DNA of 64,000 bases, from contig BPHK01000001.1 of assembly GCA_026003495.1 (NCBI GenBank), positions 186,001 to 250,000 on the forward strand, given 5' to 3'. Numbering within the stretch: position 1 is the first letter of the stretch; every line of letters starts with the position of its first letter. Below the pieces are notes generated by a model. It had not been told where the DNA came from and made no database searches. It worked only from the letters and a program-made list of their open reading frames with translations. Both the position numbers and the translations under genes were made by a program. The stretch is from Candidatus Kapaibacterium sp. Lineage in GTDB: Bacteria > Bacteroidota > Ignavibacteria > Kapaibacteriales > NICIL-2. This document shows, one piece after another, positions 36,976-50,783 of this stretch.

Positions 36976-38139
36976 ATGGAGATGAACGCGATGGCGACGG
37001 TCTCGTTTTGGGAACAGGAGGAATTCCTCCGTGCCGATGTGTGCATCGTCGGTGCTGGGATTATCGGCCTTTCGTTGGCAGCGGAGCTGCTCGAAAGTCA
37101 GCCGGCACTGCGGCTCATTGTGCTCGAACGTGGCTCACTTCCGACCGGTGCAAGTACGAAGAACGCTGGCTTTGCATGCTTCGGCTCACCGACGGAACTG
37201 GTACGCGATGCCACGACACTTGGGATCGAACGAGTATGCCAGCTGGTCGAGCAGCGCAAGCGGGGGCTCGACCTGCTACGCTCGCGGCTTGGCGATGGTG
37301 CGATCGAGTACGAACAGTGCGGCGGCTACGAGCTGCTCTGGGGGAAGCACACGCGTGTCCTCGACCATCTCGATGAACTCAACGTGCTTCTCCGTCCAAT
37401 CTTCGGCAGCACGTATGTGCGGCGTGCCGATGAGCGCATCGCGATCTTTGGATTTGGCCAAGCAGTCGAGCACCTCCTCGAACTGCCGCACGAGGGTCGC
37501 ATCCATACCGGGCGCATGATGCGCGCGCTCCTTGGCTACGTCGCCAGTCGCGGTGCACTGGTGCTGAGCGGTACACCAGTTGAACGCATCGAGACCGAGC
37601 AACGATCAGTGACGCTGATTGCACGATCGCCGACGGCGGGGGAGCTACGCTTCCGCGCCCGTTCTGCGGCGGTCGCTACTAACGCGCTTGTGCCGGCGCT
37701 CGGCGGTTGCATTCGAGCAAGGCCAGGGCGCGGACAAGTGCTCATCACCGAACCGCTCGAGCGGCTGCCGTGGGATGGCGTCTTCCACTTCGACGAAGGC
37801 TATTTCTACTTCCGCAACGTCGGTACGCGCATTCTCTTCGGCGGCGGGCGCAACCTCGATTTCGAGGGAGAAACAACCGACGAGCTTGCCATTACCGAGC
37901 GCATCCAAACGCAACTGGAGGAGTACCTCCACTCGGTGATCGTTCCCGGCGCACCTGTGCAGATTGCGCAGCGCTGGGCTGGGATCATGGGCTTTCGAGA
38001 GCCAGCGCTTCCCGTCACTGCGTGGTGCAGCGAACGTGTCCTGCAGGTGTTTGGGTGCAATGGGATGGGTGTCGCGCTCGGCAGTCTTGTCGCCCGCGAT
38101 GCAGCCGGCGAACTGGCGACGTTACTTTTGCACGAGTAG
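36976..38139 (+). CDS. FAD-dependent amino-acid/amine oxidoreductase (DAO family)
   Basis: A 387-aa protein. The Rossmann motif CIVGAGIIGLSLAAELL lies near residues 25-41 with the terminal acid in LIVLERGSLPTGASTKNAGF, then VATNALVPALGGCIRARPGR and a C-terminal FGCNGMGVALGSLVARD flavin-contact motif. This is the DAO/glycine-oxidase/sarcosine-oxidase fold. The substrate is unknown. It starts 8 bp after the DcuC-type gene, so it belongs to the same unit. Confidence 0.88.
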   Translation: MEMNAMATVSFWEQEEFLRADVCIVGAGIIGLSLAAELLESQPALRLIVLERGSLPTGASTKNAGFACFGSPTELVRDATTLGIERVCQLVEQRKRGLDLLRSRLGDGAIEYEQCGGYELLWGKHTRVLDHLDELNVLLRPIFGSTYVRRADERIAIFGFGQAVEHLLELPHEGRIHTGRMMRALLGYVASRGALVLSGTPVERIETEQRSVTLIARSPTAGELRFRARSAAVATNALVPALGGCIRARPGRGQVLITEPLERLPWDGVFHFDEGYFYFRNVGTRILFGGGRNLDFEGETTDELAITERIQTQLEEYLHSVIVPGAPVQIAQRWAGIMGFREPALPVTAWCSERVLQVFGCNGMGVALGSLVARDAAGELATLLLHE

Positions 38140-38159
38140 TCACCAGTTCCCTCGTGGAA

Positions 38160-39227
38160 ATGAAAGCAATGGAAGCACGTCGTAGCGCTGCACCGACGGT
38201 GGTAATCGGAGCGGCACTCTTGCTCTCGCTCGGACTTTGGGGATGCCCAAGTGAGGGGCTTGTCTCGGCCGTACCAGGGCAGTGGAAGATGCTCATCGTC
38301 CAGTCCGGCGGTGGGCAGTCACAGCTTGCGCTCTATAGCTTCCCGAAGGGCACAGTGGAAAATCCGGACGTCTATGCAAGCGCGAACGGTGCGCCACTCG
38401 ATGGATCGGTCACAGCGATTGCGCAATTCCGCTCGATGCTCTTTCTGGTGCAACCCGATCGGCAACGGATCGTCGTGCTCGATGCTGCAACGTTCCGGTC
38501 AGTTGCACAAGTGCCGACTGCACCCCACACCCCCGTCGGCATTTGCTTTGCGAACGCGACGACCGGCTACATCGCCTACAGCGATTCAACCGTCGGCATC
38601 CTCGATGTGACGGTCTTTCAGGTGGTAGGCACAATCACCGTCGGCCATGCCCCGCGCGGCATCGCTGCAATGGGGAACCGTGTGGCGGTCTGCAACCAAG
38701 CTGATGGAACCGTCAGCATCATTGATACGCGCACAAACGCGGTCGTGGCTGTTGTGCCTGTCGCTCCATATCCCACGTTCGTTGGTGGTGGGAGCGACCC
38801 CGCGACAAGCTTTGCGATTGTCTCGCTCGGTAGCGGCAAGCTTTCGGCAACGGAGTCCCCGTCGGCGGCGATGTTGACCTTCTACGATCCGTTCGCTGGA
38901 AGTGTCGGTGCGCAAATCGAACTGGCGCAGCTCTATCGCGATGCGCTCGCAACCATGCCACGCGGCTTGATTACAACACCAGCGGCAACAGCGTTTGTGC
39001 TGCTCGACGGCGAGGTGCAGATGGCGGACATAGCTGGTCAGCGCCTGCTGGGGACGATCCTTCCGAGTGCACCAGTTGGCGGAGCGTATGATTTTGCGCG
39101 CAATCTGGTCCTTCTCTGGACGACAGACGAAAGTGGGACAACGGTCATCGCACTCGATCCCGCATCGGGACAGGAAAAAGGCCGGGCGACAGTTCCCGTG
39201 ACGTTCCAGGTTGCTGCAGGTCTCTGA
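38160..39227 (+). CDS. YncE-like beta-propeller lipoprotein
   Basis: A 355-aa protein with a lipobox (LLLSLGLWGC, Cys near residue 29). The mature part is a seven-bladed propeller with YncE/YVTN repeats (DGTVSIIDTRTNAVVAVVPV, DSTVGILDVTVFQVVGTITV, VTVGHAPRGIAAMG). It is probably anchored in the outer or inner membrane; ligand unknown. Directly followed by lnt, the enzyme that finishes lipoprotein acylation. Confidence 0.88.
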   Translation: MKAMEARRSAAPTVVIGAALLLSLGLWGCPSEGLVSAVPGQWKMLIVQSGGGQSQLALYSFPKGTVENPDVYASANGAPLDGSVTAIAQFRSMLFLVQPDRQRIVVLDAATFRSVAQVPTAPHTPVGICFANATTGYIAYSDSTVGILDVTVFQVVGTITVGHAPRGIAAMGNRVAVCNQADGTVSIIDTRTNAVVAVVPVAPYPTFVGGGSDPATSFAIVSLGSGKLSATESPSAAMLTFYDPFAGSVGAQIELAQLYRDALATMPRGLITTPAATAFVLLDGEVQMADIAGQRLLGTILPSAPVGGAYDFARNLVLLWTTDESGTTVIALDPASGQEKGRATVPVTFQVAAGL

Positions 39228-39248
39228 GTACGCATAGGGCGGTAGCCA

Positions 39249-40940
39249 ATGGCCAGTCGCACGTGGTTCACTTGGGGAGGCAGATCTCGTTGTGGTGCAG
39301 CCTCAGCATCGAATCCCTCTGAGCAACGCACCACTGGGATATGGCGCTGGAGGTGGGGTATTGCGCTGGTTTCCGGCGCGGCGGTTGGGAGTGCCTATCC
39401 GCCGACAATTCTCGGTCCGCTTGCGTGGATTGCGTTCGTGCCGCTCCTTGCGGTACTCGACGAAGCAATCCAGCGCGGAGGACGGTGGGGCGTCGTGCTC
39501 TACCTTTTCGGCTGGGCATGGCATGGCGCAGCCAACTGGTGGGTGATGAGTTGGCAACCCGAGACGGATCCCTACCTGATGGTCGCGGGAGCAGTGCTGT
39601 GGCTGGTTCATCCGCTCTTTCTGATTCCAGCGCTTGCTCTTTATCCGATGCTTCGCACGCGCGGAATGCCACGGCGCTGGGCGTTGGCAGTGATGGTTGC
39701 CGCATCTGTTGCTGTCGAGTGGCTCCACTCGCTCGGTGACTTGAGCTATCCGTGGCTGGCACTCGGCTACACCCAGCTGCGAAATCTCGCACTGGCGCAG
39801 ATCGCGGACCTGACGGGTGTCTGGGGTGTGAGTCTTGTCGTCATTGCGCTCAACGCGGTGATCTACGACTGGGTAGCAGATGCGCTCGAGCGTCGTCGCA
39901 CGGTGCTTGCCAGTCCGGGGCGTGCAGCGCTGCACTTGGGCGGACGAATGCTCGCTGTTCTGATCGTTCCGCTCGTGTACGGGGTGGTGCGGCTGCTGGA
40001 CTTTACCCTTTCGCCTGCACCGCCGTTGCGGATTGCGCTGGTGCAAGCGAACATCAACCCGTGGCGCAAGTGGGCATATGCCGATATGCAGCCGATGCTC
40101 GCTGAGCACCGTCGGCTGCAAGATTCACTGCGTCGGCATGCACGCGTTGATTTGGCAATCTGGAGTGAGACTGCACTGCCAGTCAATTTGCTCGATGCCA
40201 GTGGAGCAGAGCTTCTCCAGCAAATTCGGTCCTGGTGCGATAGTACGAATACCGCAGTCCTGACAGGCTTTGCTGACGTCGAGGGCTATCACCCAGTCAG
40301 AGCGTACAATGCAGCAATTCTGGTTACGCCAGGAGCTACCCACTTTCCGGTGCACCGCAAATCGCGGCTGACACCATTTGGCGAGTACATGCCGTTTTCC
40401 GATGCCTTCCCAGAGCTTGCACGGTTGCTCCAGTGGGGTGTTGGTATCTCCAGTTGGGCAAAAGGCCCTGGTGCGACGGTGTTGCCGCTCGTCCGCGGCG
40501 ACACGCTCGCACGGCTTGGGGTGATGATCTGCATCGAGAGCATTTATCCCAGCTACGCAGCTGACTACGTGCGAGCAGGAGCCGATGTGCTCGTGGTGAT
40601 CACCAACGATGCATGGTATGACGGCACCCCGGGACCAGACCAGCACTTTGCGATTGCGCAGATGCGCGCCATCGAAACTCGGCGTCCGATTGCGCGCTGC
40701 GCCAATAGCGGAAGAACGGGGTTCATCGCACCGACAGGCCGCGTGCTGCAACGGGCACCGGCGCGCGTTGCGACATGTATTGCCGCGCCAGTGATCCCGC
40801 AGCGCGGAACGACGTTCTACGTCCGCGCCGGTGATTGGCTGCCGATGTGCACGGGCATTGGCGGACTGGCAATGATTGCAGCTTGGGGTATCGCGCAGCG
40901 TCGCTGGCGCGTTAGGTCAGCAGACGTAGGAGACGAATGA
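39249..40940 (+). CDS. lnt: Apolipoprotein N-acyltransferase
   Basis: A 563-aa protein with about seven N-terminal TM helices and a periplasmic nitrilase domain. The catalytic triad is visible: E in WSETALPVN, K in HRKSRLTPFGEYMPF and C in MICIESIYPSY. Lnt adds the third acyl chain to diacylated lipoproteins, several of which are encoded in this window. The start ATG 39249 leaves a longer N-terminus than usual (about 35 residues before TM1). It is convergent with accD, overlapping by 29 bp. Confidence 0.95.
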   Translation: MASRTWFTWGGRSRCGAASASNPSEQRTTGIWRWRWGIALVSGAAVGSAYPPTILGPLAWIAFVPLLAVLDEAIQRGGRWGVVLYLFGWAWHGAANWWVMSWQPETDPYLMVAGAVLWLVHPLFLIPALALYPMLRTRGMPRRWALAVMVAASVAVEWLHSLGDLSYPWLALGYTQLRNLALAQIADLTGVWGVSLVVIALNAVIYDWVADALERRRTVLASPGRAALHLGGRMLAVLIVPLVYGVVRLLDFTLSPAPPLRIALVQANINPWRKWAYADMQPMLAEHRRLQDSLRRHARVDLAIWSETALPVNLLDASGAELLQQIRSWCDSTNTAVLTGFADVEGYHPVRAYNAAILVTPGATHFPVHRKSRLTPFGEYMPFSDAFPELARLLQWGVGISSWAKGPGATVLPLVRGDTLARLGVMICIESIYPSYAADYVRAGADVLVVITNDAWYDGTPGPDQHFAIAQMRAIETRRPIARCANSGRTGFIAPTGRVLQRAPARVATCIAAPVIPQRGTTFYVRAGDWLPMCTGIGGLAMIAAWGIAQRRWRVRSADVGDE

Positions 40941-41748
40941 TCGTCGGACGCAGCTCTTTGCGATGGACGATCATGTCCACAAAGCCATGCTCGAGCTGGA
41001 ATTCAGCGCTCTGAAATCCTTCGGGGAGCTTTTTGCGAATTGTTTGCTCGATCACACGCGGACCAGCAAATCCGATGAGAGCGCCTGGCTCGGCGAGGAT
41101 GATGTCGCCGAGCATCGCATAGGAGGCACTCACCCCGCCGGTGGTCGGATCGGTGAGCACGGAAATGTAGGGCAACCCTGCATCGGAGAGTTCCGTCAGC
41201 GCAGCGCTCGTTTTCGCCATCTGCATGAGCGAGAATGCCGCTTCCTGCATGCGCGCACCACCGGAAGCGGAGATTACCACCAGTGGAACGTGCTCCTGGA
41301 GCGAACGCCGCACTGCACGAACGAACTTTTCTCCCACAACCGACCCCATCGAACCACCGATGAAGGCGAAGTTCATGCAGCCGAACGAAATGCGCTGGCC
41401 GCCAATGCTGCCATAGCCGATCGTGAGTGCATCGCTCGGACCGAAGCGACGGTACGCATCGCGAAGCCGTTCGGTGTAGGGTTTGGTGTCCACAAACTCC
41501 AATGGATCGGCCGAGCGAATGTGCGTGTCCGTTTCGACGAACGTGCCGTCGTCGAAGAGCAACTTGACGTACTGCGCCGTGCCGATTCGGAAGTGGTAGT
41601 TGCACTTGGGGCACGTGTAGGCATGCTCTTCGAGCTGCTTTTTGTAGATGATCTCCCCGCAGCGGTCGCACTTGGTCCAGAGGCCGTCGGGCATTTCCCG
41701 CGGCGAGGTTTCCTGGATGTTCTTGGTTTTCCGTTGGAACCAGGGCAT
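40912..41748 (-). CDS. accD: Acetyl-CoA carboxylase carboxyltransferase subunit beta
   Basis: A 278-aa protein. The zinc ribbon CDRC...CPKC (C27, C30, C46, C49) is followed by the crotonase-fold core with SASGGARMQEAAFSLMQMAK, the oxyanion-hole DPTTGGVSASYAMLGDI and GFAGPRVIEQTIRKKLPEGF. It pairs with AccA (not in the window) to transfer CO2 from biotin to acetyl-CoA. ATG 41748 was chosen because MPWFQRKTKN is a standard AccD start. Confidence 0.96.
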   Translation of the reverse strand: MPWFQRKTKNIQETSPREMPDGLWTKCDRCGEIIYKKQLEEHAYTCPKCNYHFRIGTAQYVKLLFDDGTFVETDTHIRSADPLEFVDTKPYTERLRDAYRRFGPSDALTIGYGSIGGQRISFGCMNFAFIGGSMGSVVGEKFVRAVRRSLQEHVPLVVISASGGARMQEAAFSLMQMAKTSAALTELSDAGLPYISVLTDPTTGGVSASYAMLGDIILAEPGALIGFAGPRVIEQTIRKKLPEGFQSAEFQLEHGFVDMIVHRKELRPTIIRLLRLLT

Positions 41749-41776
41749 AGCAACATCGGAGGAAGTGGAACGCTTG

Positions 41777-43465
41777 TTAGCTGCCGATGCGAGTGCCGAT
41801 GACCGAGTAGCGCCCAGCGACGAACGCCAGATCGGTGTAGGATGCATTCCCTGCGCGCGTGGCAGCCGTTCCGTGGAAATCGCTGAACGCTGCTGATTGG
41901 TTGATCCAGATGGGGCCAGTGAAGTTGAACGCCGCAGGTGCACCTGCAGCGATGAGGGCATCGTCGGCACTGCGCAGGAGCGATTCGTCGGTTGTGTAAA
42001 TCAACGTGCTGAGCACACCGCACCGCTCGACGGAGCCGACCACTTCCTCCAGGCCGTGTTCAAACGATGCAACAGGGATCACGAACGCAATCGGACCGAA
42101 CCATTCACGTTCGTAGTGAGCTCGCTGGCGCGTGTCACCCTCAAGAAGGAGCGGAGTTGCGGTGCGTGCTTGGGGATACTCCGGATTTTGAAGCGGCGTG
42201 CTCTGGCGAAGGATGGGCAATCCCAGCTGGCGGGCACGTTCGATGCGGTCCAGCGTTGCGGAATTTTGGATTGCACCGCAGGTGCCCGGGCCGACCTTCT
42301 CATTGCTGACAAGTGCATCAATCGCGGCAACGAGCCGCTCGACGACGTCGCGGTAGGGAATCATCCGTCCGCTCGAACGCTCGGCAACACCACGGGCAGG
42401 AATGAAGATGTTCTGCGGTGCTGTGCACATCTGGCTTGAGTAGAGGCAGAGGCTGAAGGCGAGATTGTCGAGCGCAGCATCGAGCGATTCGACGCTTTCG
42501 ATCAAGATGGGATTGACGCCGGACTTTTCCGTAAAGCAGACGATGCCGTGCTCGGCGCAGAAGCGCTCGAGCTCCTGCCCGAAGGCGGTCGAGCCGGTGT
42601 AATCAACCGTGCCGATCCCGTGAGCGCCGACGAGCGCTTGCGTCATCGGCTCGTAGGGGGTCGGCACTGCGAGCTGGACAAGATGCGGATCGAGGCCTAC
42701 GTCACTCAAACCTTGCTGGAGCGCTGCAACGACAATCGCCAGTGGATAGACAACCTTCGGATGCGCTTTCGCAATCGTCGGCGCACCCGTGACCAGACTG
42801 GCGAACATGCCGGGGAGGCTGTTCCACACCGGGAAGGTCGAGCATCCAATGGTGACGTTGATCCCGCGCGGACGGATGCGGTAGCGCTTGGTGAGCGTAA
42901 TGCTGGTTTTCCCCAGCGGTTTTGTCCACGTCGCTGCGCCAGCGAATGTCTCCTGTGCCCACAGACCTGCGACGACTGCTTCGAGGGCGCGGTCGAACGC
43001 ATGGGGGCCAGAGGCTTGGAATGCCATGACGAACCCTTGACCGGTGGTGTGCTGAGTTGCATGTGCAAGCTCAAAAAACGTCGCAGCTGCCCGCTCGAGC
43101 AGTTCGACGAGCACTGCAGCACGCACAGCAGGCGAAAGTGCTGCCCAGCTCGGTGCTGCTCGTCGGGCGTTGGCAACGAGCACATCTGGACTGAGCACGG
43201 GGTACGTGATCCCAAGCGTAAAGCCGTAGGGCGACTCTTCCTCGCCATGCCAGGACTGCGCATCCCGCTGGAGCAAACGATCGAACGGCTTGCCGAGCTG
43301 CCCGTCGAAGCGGCGCTTGCCTTCGCTCGGAGCATCCTCGCCGTAGAGCTTGCCACTTGGGACTTCAGGCCAGTGCGCATAGAACGTCCGCTCGCGCCAG
43401 GCTGCTGTTGCAGCGTCAATTGTCGAACGGTGCTTTTCCACGAGTGCTGAGAAGGGGGCTGTCAT
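41777..43465 (-). CDS. paaN: Phenylacetic-acid degradation protein PaaN (aldehyde dehydrogenase)
   Basis: A 562-aa protein of the PaaN branch of the ALDH superfamily: FSALVEKHRSTIDAATAAW at the N-terminus, GKLYGEDAPSEGKRRFDGQL, GINVTIGCSTFPVWNSLPGM and a cysteine in LYSSQMCTAPQNIF at the catalytic position. It is a ring-opening or aldehyde dehydrogenase in aerobic phenylacetate breakdown; no other paa genes are nearby, so the substrate here may differ. ATG 43465 is preferred to GTG 43480. It lies 28 bp upstream of accD and borders the repeat array. Confidence 0.88.
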   Translation of the reverse strand: MTAPFSALVEKHRSTIDAATAAWRERTFYAHWPEVPSGKLYGEDAPSEGKRRFDGQLGKPFDRLLQRDAQSWHGEEESPYGFTLGITYPVLSPDVLVANARRAAPSWAALSPAVRAAVLVELLERAAATFFELAHATQHTTGQGFVMAFQASGPHAFDRALEAVVAGLWAQETFAGAATWTKPLGKTSITLTKRYRIRPRGINVTIGCSTFPVWNSLPGMFASLVTGAPTIAKAHPKVVYPLAIVVAALQQGLSDVGLDPHLVQLAVPTPYEPMTQALVGAHGIGTVDYTGSTAFGQELERFCAEHGIVCFTEKSGVNPILIESVESLDAALDNLAFSLCLYSSQMCTAPQNIFIPARGVAERSSGRMIPYRDVVERLVAAIDALVSNEKVGPGTCGAIQNSATLDRIERARQLGLPILRQSTPLQNPEYPQARTATPLLLEGDTRQRAHYEREWFGPIAFVIPVASFEHGLEEVVGSVERCGVLSTLIYTTDESLLRSADDALIAAGAPAAFNFTGPIWINQSAAFSDFHGTAATRAGNASYTDLAFVAGRYSVIGTRIGS

Positions 43466-43502
43466 GGGTACACTGTTCACCGAATTTCATCCAGTCGCAA
43501 AT

Positions 43503-43876
43503 TACGGCAGGGGAGAGTGGCGAGCGGCGAGCGGTATGTTGGGAGCGCGGGCCTCTGGCCCGCATCTTCGAGGACAGAGCCTATCGGCGGTAGTGGGCGA
43601 GCGGCGATTGGCGAGCAGCGAGCGGCGAGCGGTATGTTGGGAGCGCGGGCCTCTGGCCCGCATCTTCGAGGACAGAGCCTATCGGCGATGGTGACGAGCA
43701 GCGAGCGGCGAGTGGCGAGCGGTATGTTGGGAGCGCGTGCCTTTTGCCCGCATCTTCGAGGACAGAGCATATCGGCGGTAGTGGGCGAGCGGCGATTGGC
43801 GAGCAGCGAGCGGTATGCTGGGAGCGCGTGCCTTTGGCCCGCATCTTCGAGGGATTGAGACTCTCGGCGATAGTGG
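43503..43876 (+). repeat. Tandem array of four composite R1/R2 repeats
   Basis: Four units begin with GGTATG at 43533, 43631, 43721 and 43812 (periods 98, 90 and 91 bp). Each R2 core contains GCGGGCCTCTGGCCCGC, a 7-bp hairpin with a 3-nt loop (less perfect in units 3 and 4), then CATCTTCGAGGACAGAGC. Cores are joined by R1 linkers made of GCGAGCGGCGA / GCGAGTGGCGA / GCGATTGGCGA words. Open frames crossing the array are a by-product. The array fills the gap between paaN and the helicase gene. Confidence 0.9.
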
Positions 43877-43889
43877 CAAGTGGGCTGTT

Positions 43890-48944
<5,055 letters not shown>

Positions 48945-48956
48945 CGCGACAAAAAT

Positions 48957-49056
48957 AGCGAGCGGCGAGTGGCGAGCAGCGAGCGGTATGCTGGGAGCGC
49001 GGGATCCGGCCCGCACTTCGAGGGCGGAGCCTATCGGCGGTAGTGGGCGAGCAGCG
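48957..49056 (+). repeat. Single R1/R2 repeat copy upstream of the helicase
   Basis: R1 words (GCGAGCGGCGAGTGGCGAGC) followed by an R2 core starting GGTATG at 48985, with a diverged palindrome (GCGGGATCCGGCCCGC), and a closing R1 word. Same family as the array at 43.5 kb, so the helicase gene is bracketed by this repeat. Confidence 0.85.
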
Positions 49057-49061
49057 GAGTA

Positions 49062-49083
49062 GGGGCGCACGGCCGTGCGCCCC
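49062..49083. repeat. Perfect 22-bp palindrome
   Basis: Eleven bases GGGGCGCACGG followed by their exact reverse complement, directly after the R1/R2 copy; then a short direct repeat CCCAACGT(G/A)TTCG. It could form a hairpin between the methyltransferase remnant and the helicase gene. Confidence 0.85.
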
Positions 49084-49115
49084 AACGTGTTCGTTCCCAA
49101 CGTATTCGCTTTAGT

Positions 49116-49517
49116 TCATCGGCACATCTGGTCGTATCGCTGCAGAATGGTCTCCTTCGTTCGATACGTGCCGTAGCGCTCCTCGTCCTTGCGGCGGACG
49201 ATGGGGAACTGGTCCAAGATGTAGGCCACCGCGTCGCGGGGCGTGGGGAAAAGCGCCTTGAGTTCCGGCGTCGCTTCCTCCTCCCATAGCTCCGGCGTGC
49301 CGAGGTAGAGGAGGAAAAACAGTGCATCCAGCTCGCAGCGGAGTTGGAAGCGCCGTTCGGGATCGTAGCGGAAAGGCGGAAGCGGGAAGTAGTGCTCCCT
49401 CTCCCTTGGGGAGAGGGTCGGGGTGAGGGCATCGTCCTGCGCAGTCGGCTGGTTATCCCGCCACTGCTCGAGCATCGCCAGGCGGCCTGCCTCGTCAGCG
49501 ATGAGGAAAATGTCCAG
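49116..49517 (-). pseudogene. C-terminal remnant of an Eco57I-type methyltransferase
   Basis: From 49517 the frame reads [19 protein letters not shown], then a repeat-encoded insert [11 protein letters not shown] (R3), then [40 protein letters not shown] and [20 protein letters not shown] with a stop at 49116. This is the usual tail of large Eco57I/DISARM-type methylases. It is cut off from the rest of the methyltransferase by the AT-rich PIN region, so it is either the displaced end of that gene or a remnant of another copy. Its own start, if any, would be ATG 49475. Confidence 0.7.
49397..49429 (-). repeat. R3 palindromic repeat inside the methyltransferase tail
   Basis: A CCTCTCCC-TTGG-GGAGAGG hairpin core followed by GGGTGAGGG; encodes [11 protein letters not shown] in the host frame. 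Same family as the R3 copies at 51.3-52.5 kb. Confidence 0.85.
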
Positions 49518-49606
49518 ACAACGTTATGGCAGTTAGCGAGGACGGCGGAATCTAGTTCAAAAGATAGTGGTTATCGGCTAGTTCTGTGCATGAAGAGGCA
49601 CTCCCC

Positions 49607-50260
49607 CTAAATAAATGTACTCTCAGGATCGTATCTTTTTTCACTTGGATTAATAGCTTTGGGCAGACCCGAAATCTTTCGAACTAGCGCTACTAATTTC
49701 CTGTCACAGGTTAGAATGTATAAGTATTCACGGGGCATATCGTAGAAGTCTATTAGATACTTGACTACTGCGAGCACGATAAGGTCTGGGACTGAAACAT
49801 CGTCCTTCCCTTTGTATAACGGCTCGAAAAATCTATCCACCGCAATCACAATGTCCCGGTTGGTTGCTATATCGTGCACCGCTACTTTCCTACCAGCTTG
49901 CGCCATCTTCGTGTGTGACGTTGACACGAAATTCCGCAGCCGCTTTTTAGCTTGATTGTAGGAAATCGAGGTTTGGAAATACTTCTTCCGGTAATACCAT
50001 TTAGCCAGAACCTTGAACGCTTCTGCGATGCAGACATCTGGTACATACACTCTTGCCTTGTCCGTTTTTAATTGATGCTTGATAATGTCCCACCATTTCC
50101 GGCATCTTTCCGCTTTTTCGCGTTCATTGACATCGCTGATATTTACTTTTACTCTTTTTGTTATTCTAGGAAGTGCTGCATAAGCCAACACATTAGCATC
50201 AACCACAAAATAGTTTTTGTGGCTTTGCGGACTTCTTTCTATGCTGCGTTTTCTAGCCAT
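49607..50260 (-). CDS. PIN-domain protein
   Basis: A 217-aa protein. PIN acidic residues appear in FVVDANVLAYAA (D near residue 21), DVCIAEAFKVLAKWYYRKK (E), DRFFEPLYKGKDDVSVPDLI (D) and LYILTCDRKLVALVR (D), the order expected of a metal-dependent PIN RNase. The gene is clearly AT-richer than its surroundings, with lysine- and tyrosine-rich codon content, suggesting recent transfer. No antitoxin gene adjoins it. Its ATG overlaps the end of the methyltransferase frame at 50253, so it begins exactly where the methyltransferase sequence stops. Confidence 0.82.
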   Translation of the reverse strand: MARKRSIERSPQSHKNYFVVDANVLAYAALPRITKRVKVNISDVNEREKAERCRKWWDIIKHQLKTDKARVYVPDVCIAEAFKVLAKWYYRKKYFQTSISYNQAKKRLRNFVSTSHTKMAQAGRKVAVHDIATNRDIVIAVDRFFEPLYKGKDDVSVPDLIVLAVVKYLIDFYDMPREYLYILTCDRKLVALVRKISGLPKAINPSEKRYDPESTFI

Positions 50261-50624
50261 TCCAACCGCTTAGTAACGTGTAGTTCACCTCCACCAGCCG
50301 CAGCAGAAGCTCCCGCCGCGCCTCGGGCGAGACAGTAAAGCGCATCTGCCTGCGGTCGTTGGGGTAGAAATCATGCCGCAAATCTACATCCTCCCACCCG
50401 TAACAGGCAAGGATGGCGCGGTCCATCTCGGCATGCAGCTCTCGCAGGCGGACGATGTCGTCATCGGTGCACGCCGGGTCGTGAAAGAGGTTGTAGGTCT
50501 TGGTCAGGCCAAGCTGGCGGGCAAGCATGATCTGCCGCCGATGCTCATGGTACTCGCCCCCGACCCGCGCCGCTCGCTGAAACGGCTCTGGCATCTCCTC
50601 CATTCGCCACTCGCCACTCGCCAC
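50253..50624 (-). pseudogene. Methyltransferase (DrmMI-like) C-terminal segment
   Basis: The meaningful part continues upstream of the ATG from about 50720 (SLRPDIRYTPTDCFDTFPFP, then PLEYE). Within it an R1 repeat encodes RVASGEWRME, followed by LGLTKTYNLFHDPACTDDDI, LHAEMDRAILACYGWEDVDL and FTVSPEARRELLLRLVEVNY, all typical of the target-recognition and C-terminal helical part of Eco57I-type methylases. It is one +1 shift away from the preceding segment. It stops where the PIN gene begins. Confidence 0.75.
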
Positions 50625-50630
50625 TCGCTC
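50601..50630 (-). repeat. R1 repeat in the methyltransferase segment
   Basis: Three tandem (C)ATTCGCCACTCGCC-type words, encoding VASGEWRME in the host frame. Confidence 0.75.
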
Positions 50631-50783
50631 ATACTCCAGCGGCGGAAACGGAAAGGTGTCGAAGCAGTCGGTGGGCGTGTAGCGGATATCCGGTCGCAGG
50701 CTGGAGTGCCTGCTTGCGCAGCCACACCTCGTGCACGCTGGATTGCAGAAGGGCGAAGTGGTAGTCGTCGTCGAAGGCGAAAA

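Noticed and set aside
43464-43858. Short frames encoding LGARASGPHLRG-type peptides
   Set aside because: They are translations of the R1/R2 repeat array and recur with each unit; not genes.
43503-43876. CRISPR array
   Set aside because: Four units of 90-98 bp that are repeat throughout, with no unique spacers, no cas genes and a palindromic core plus GCGAG words.
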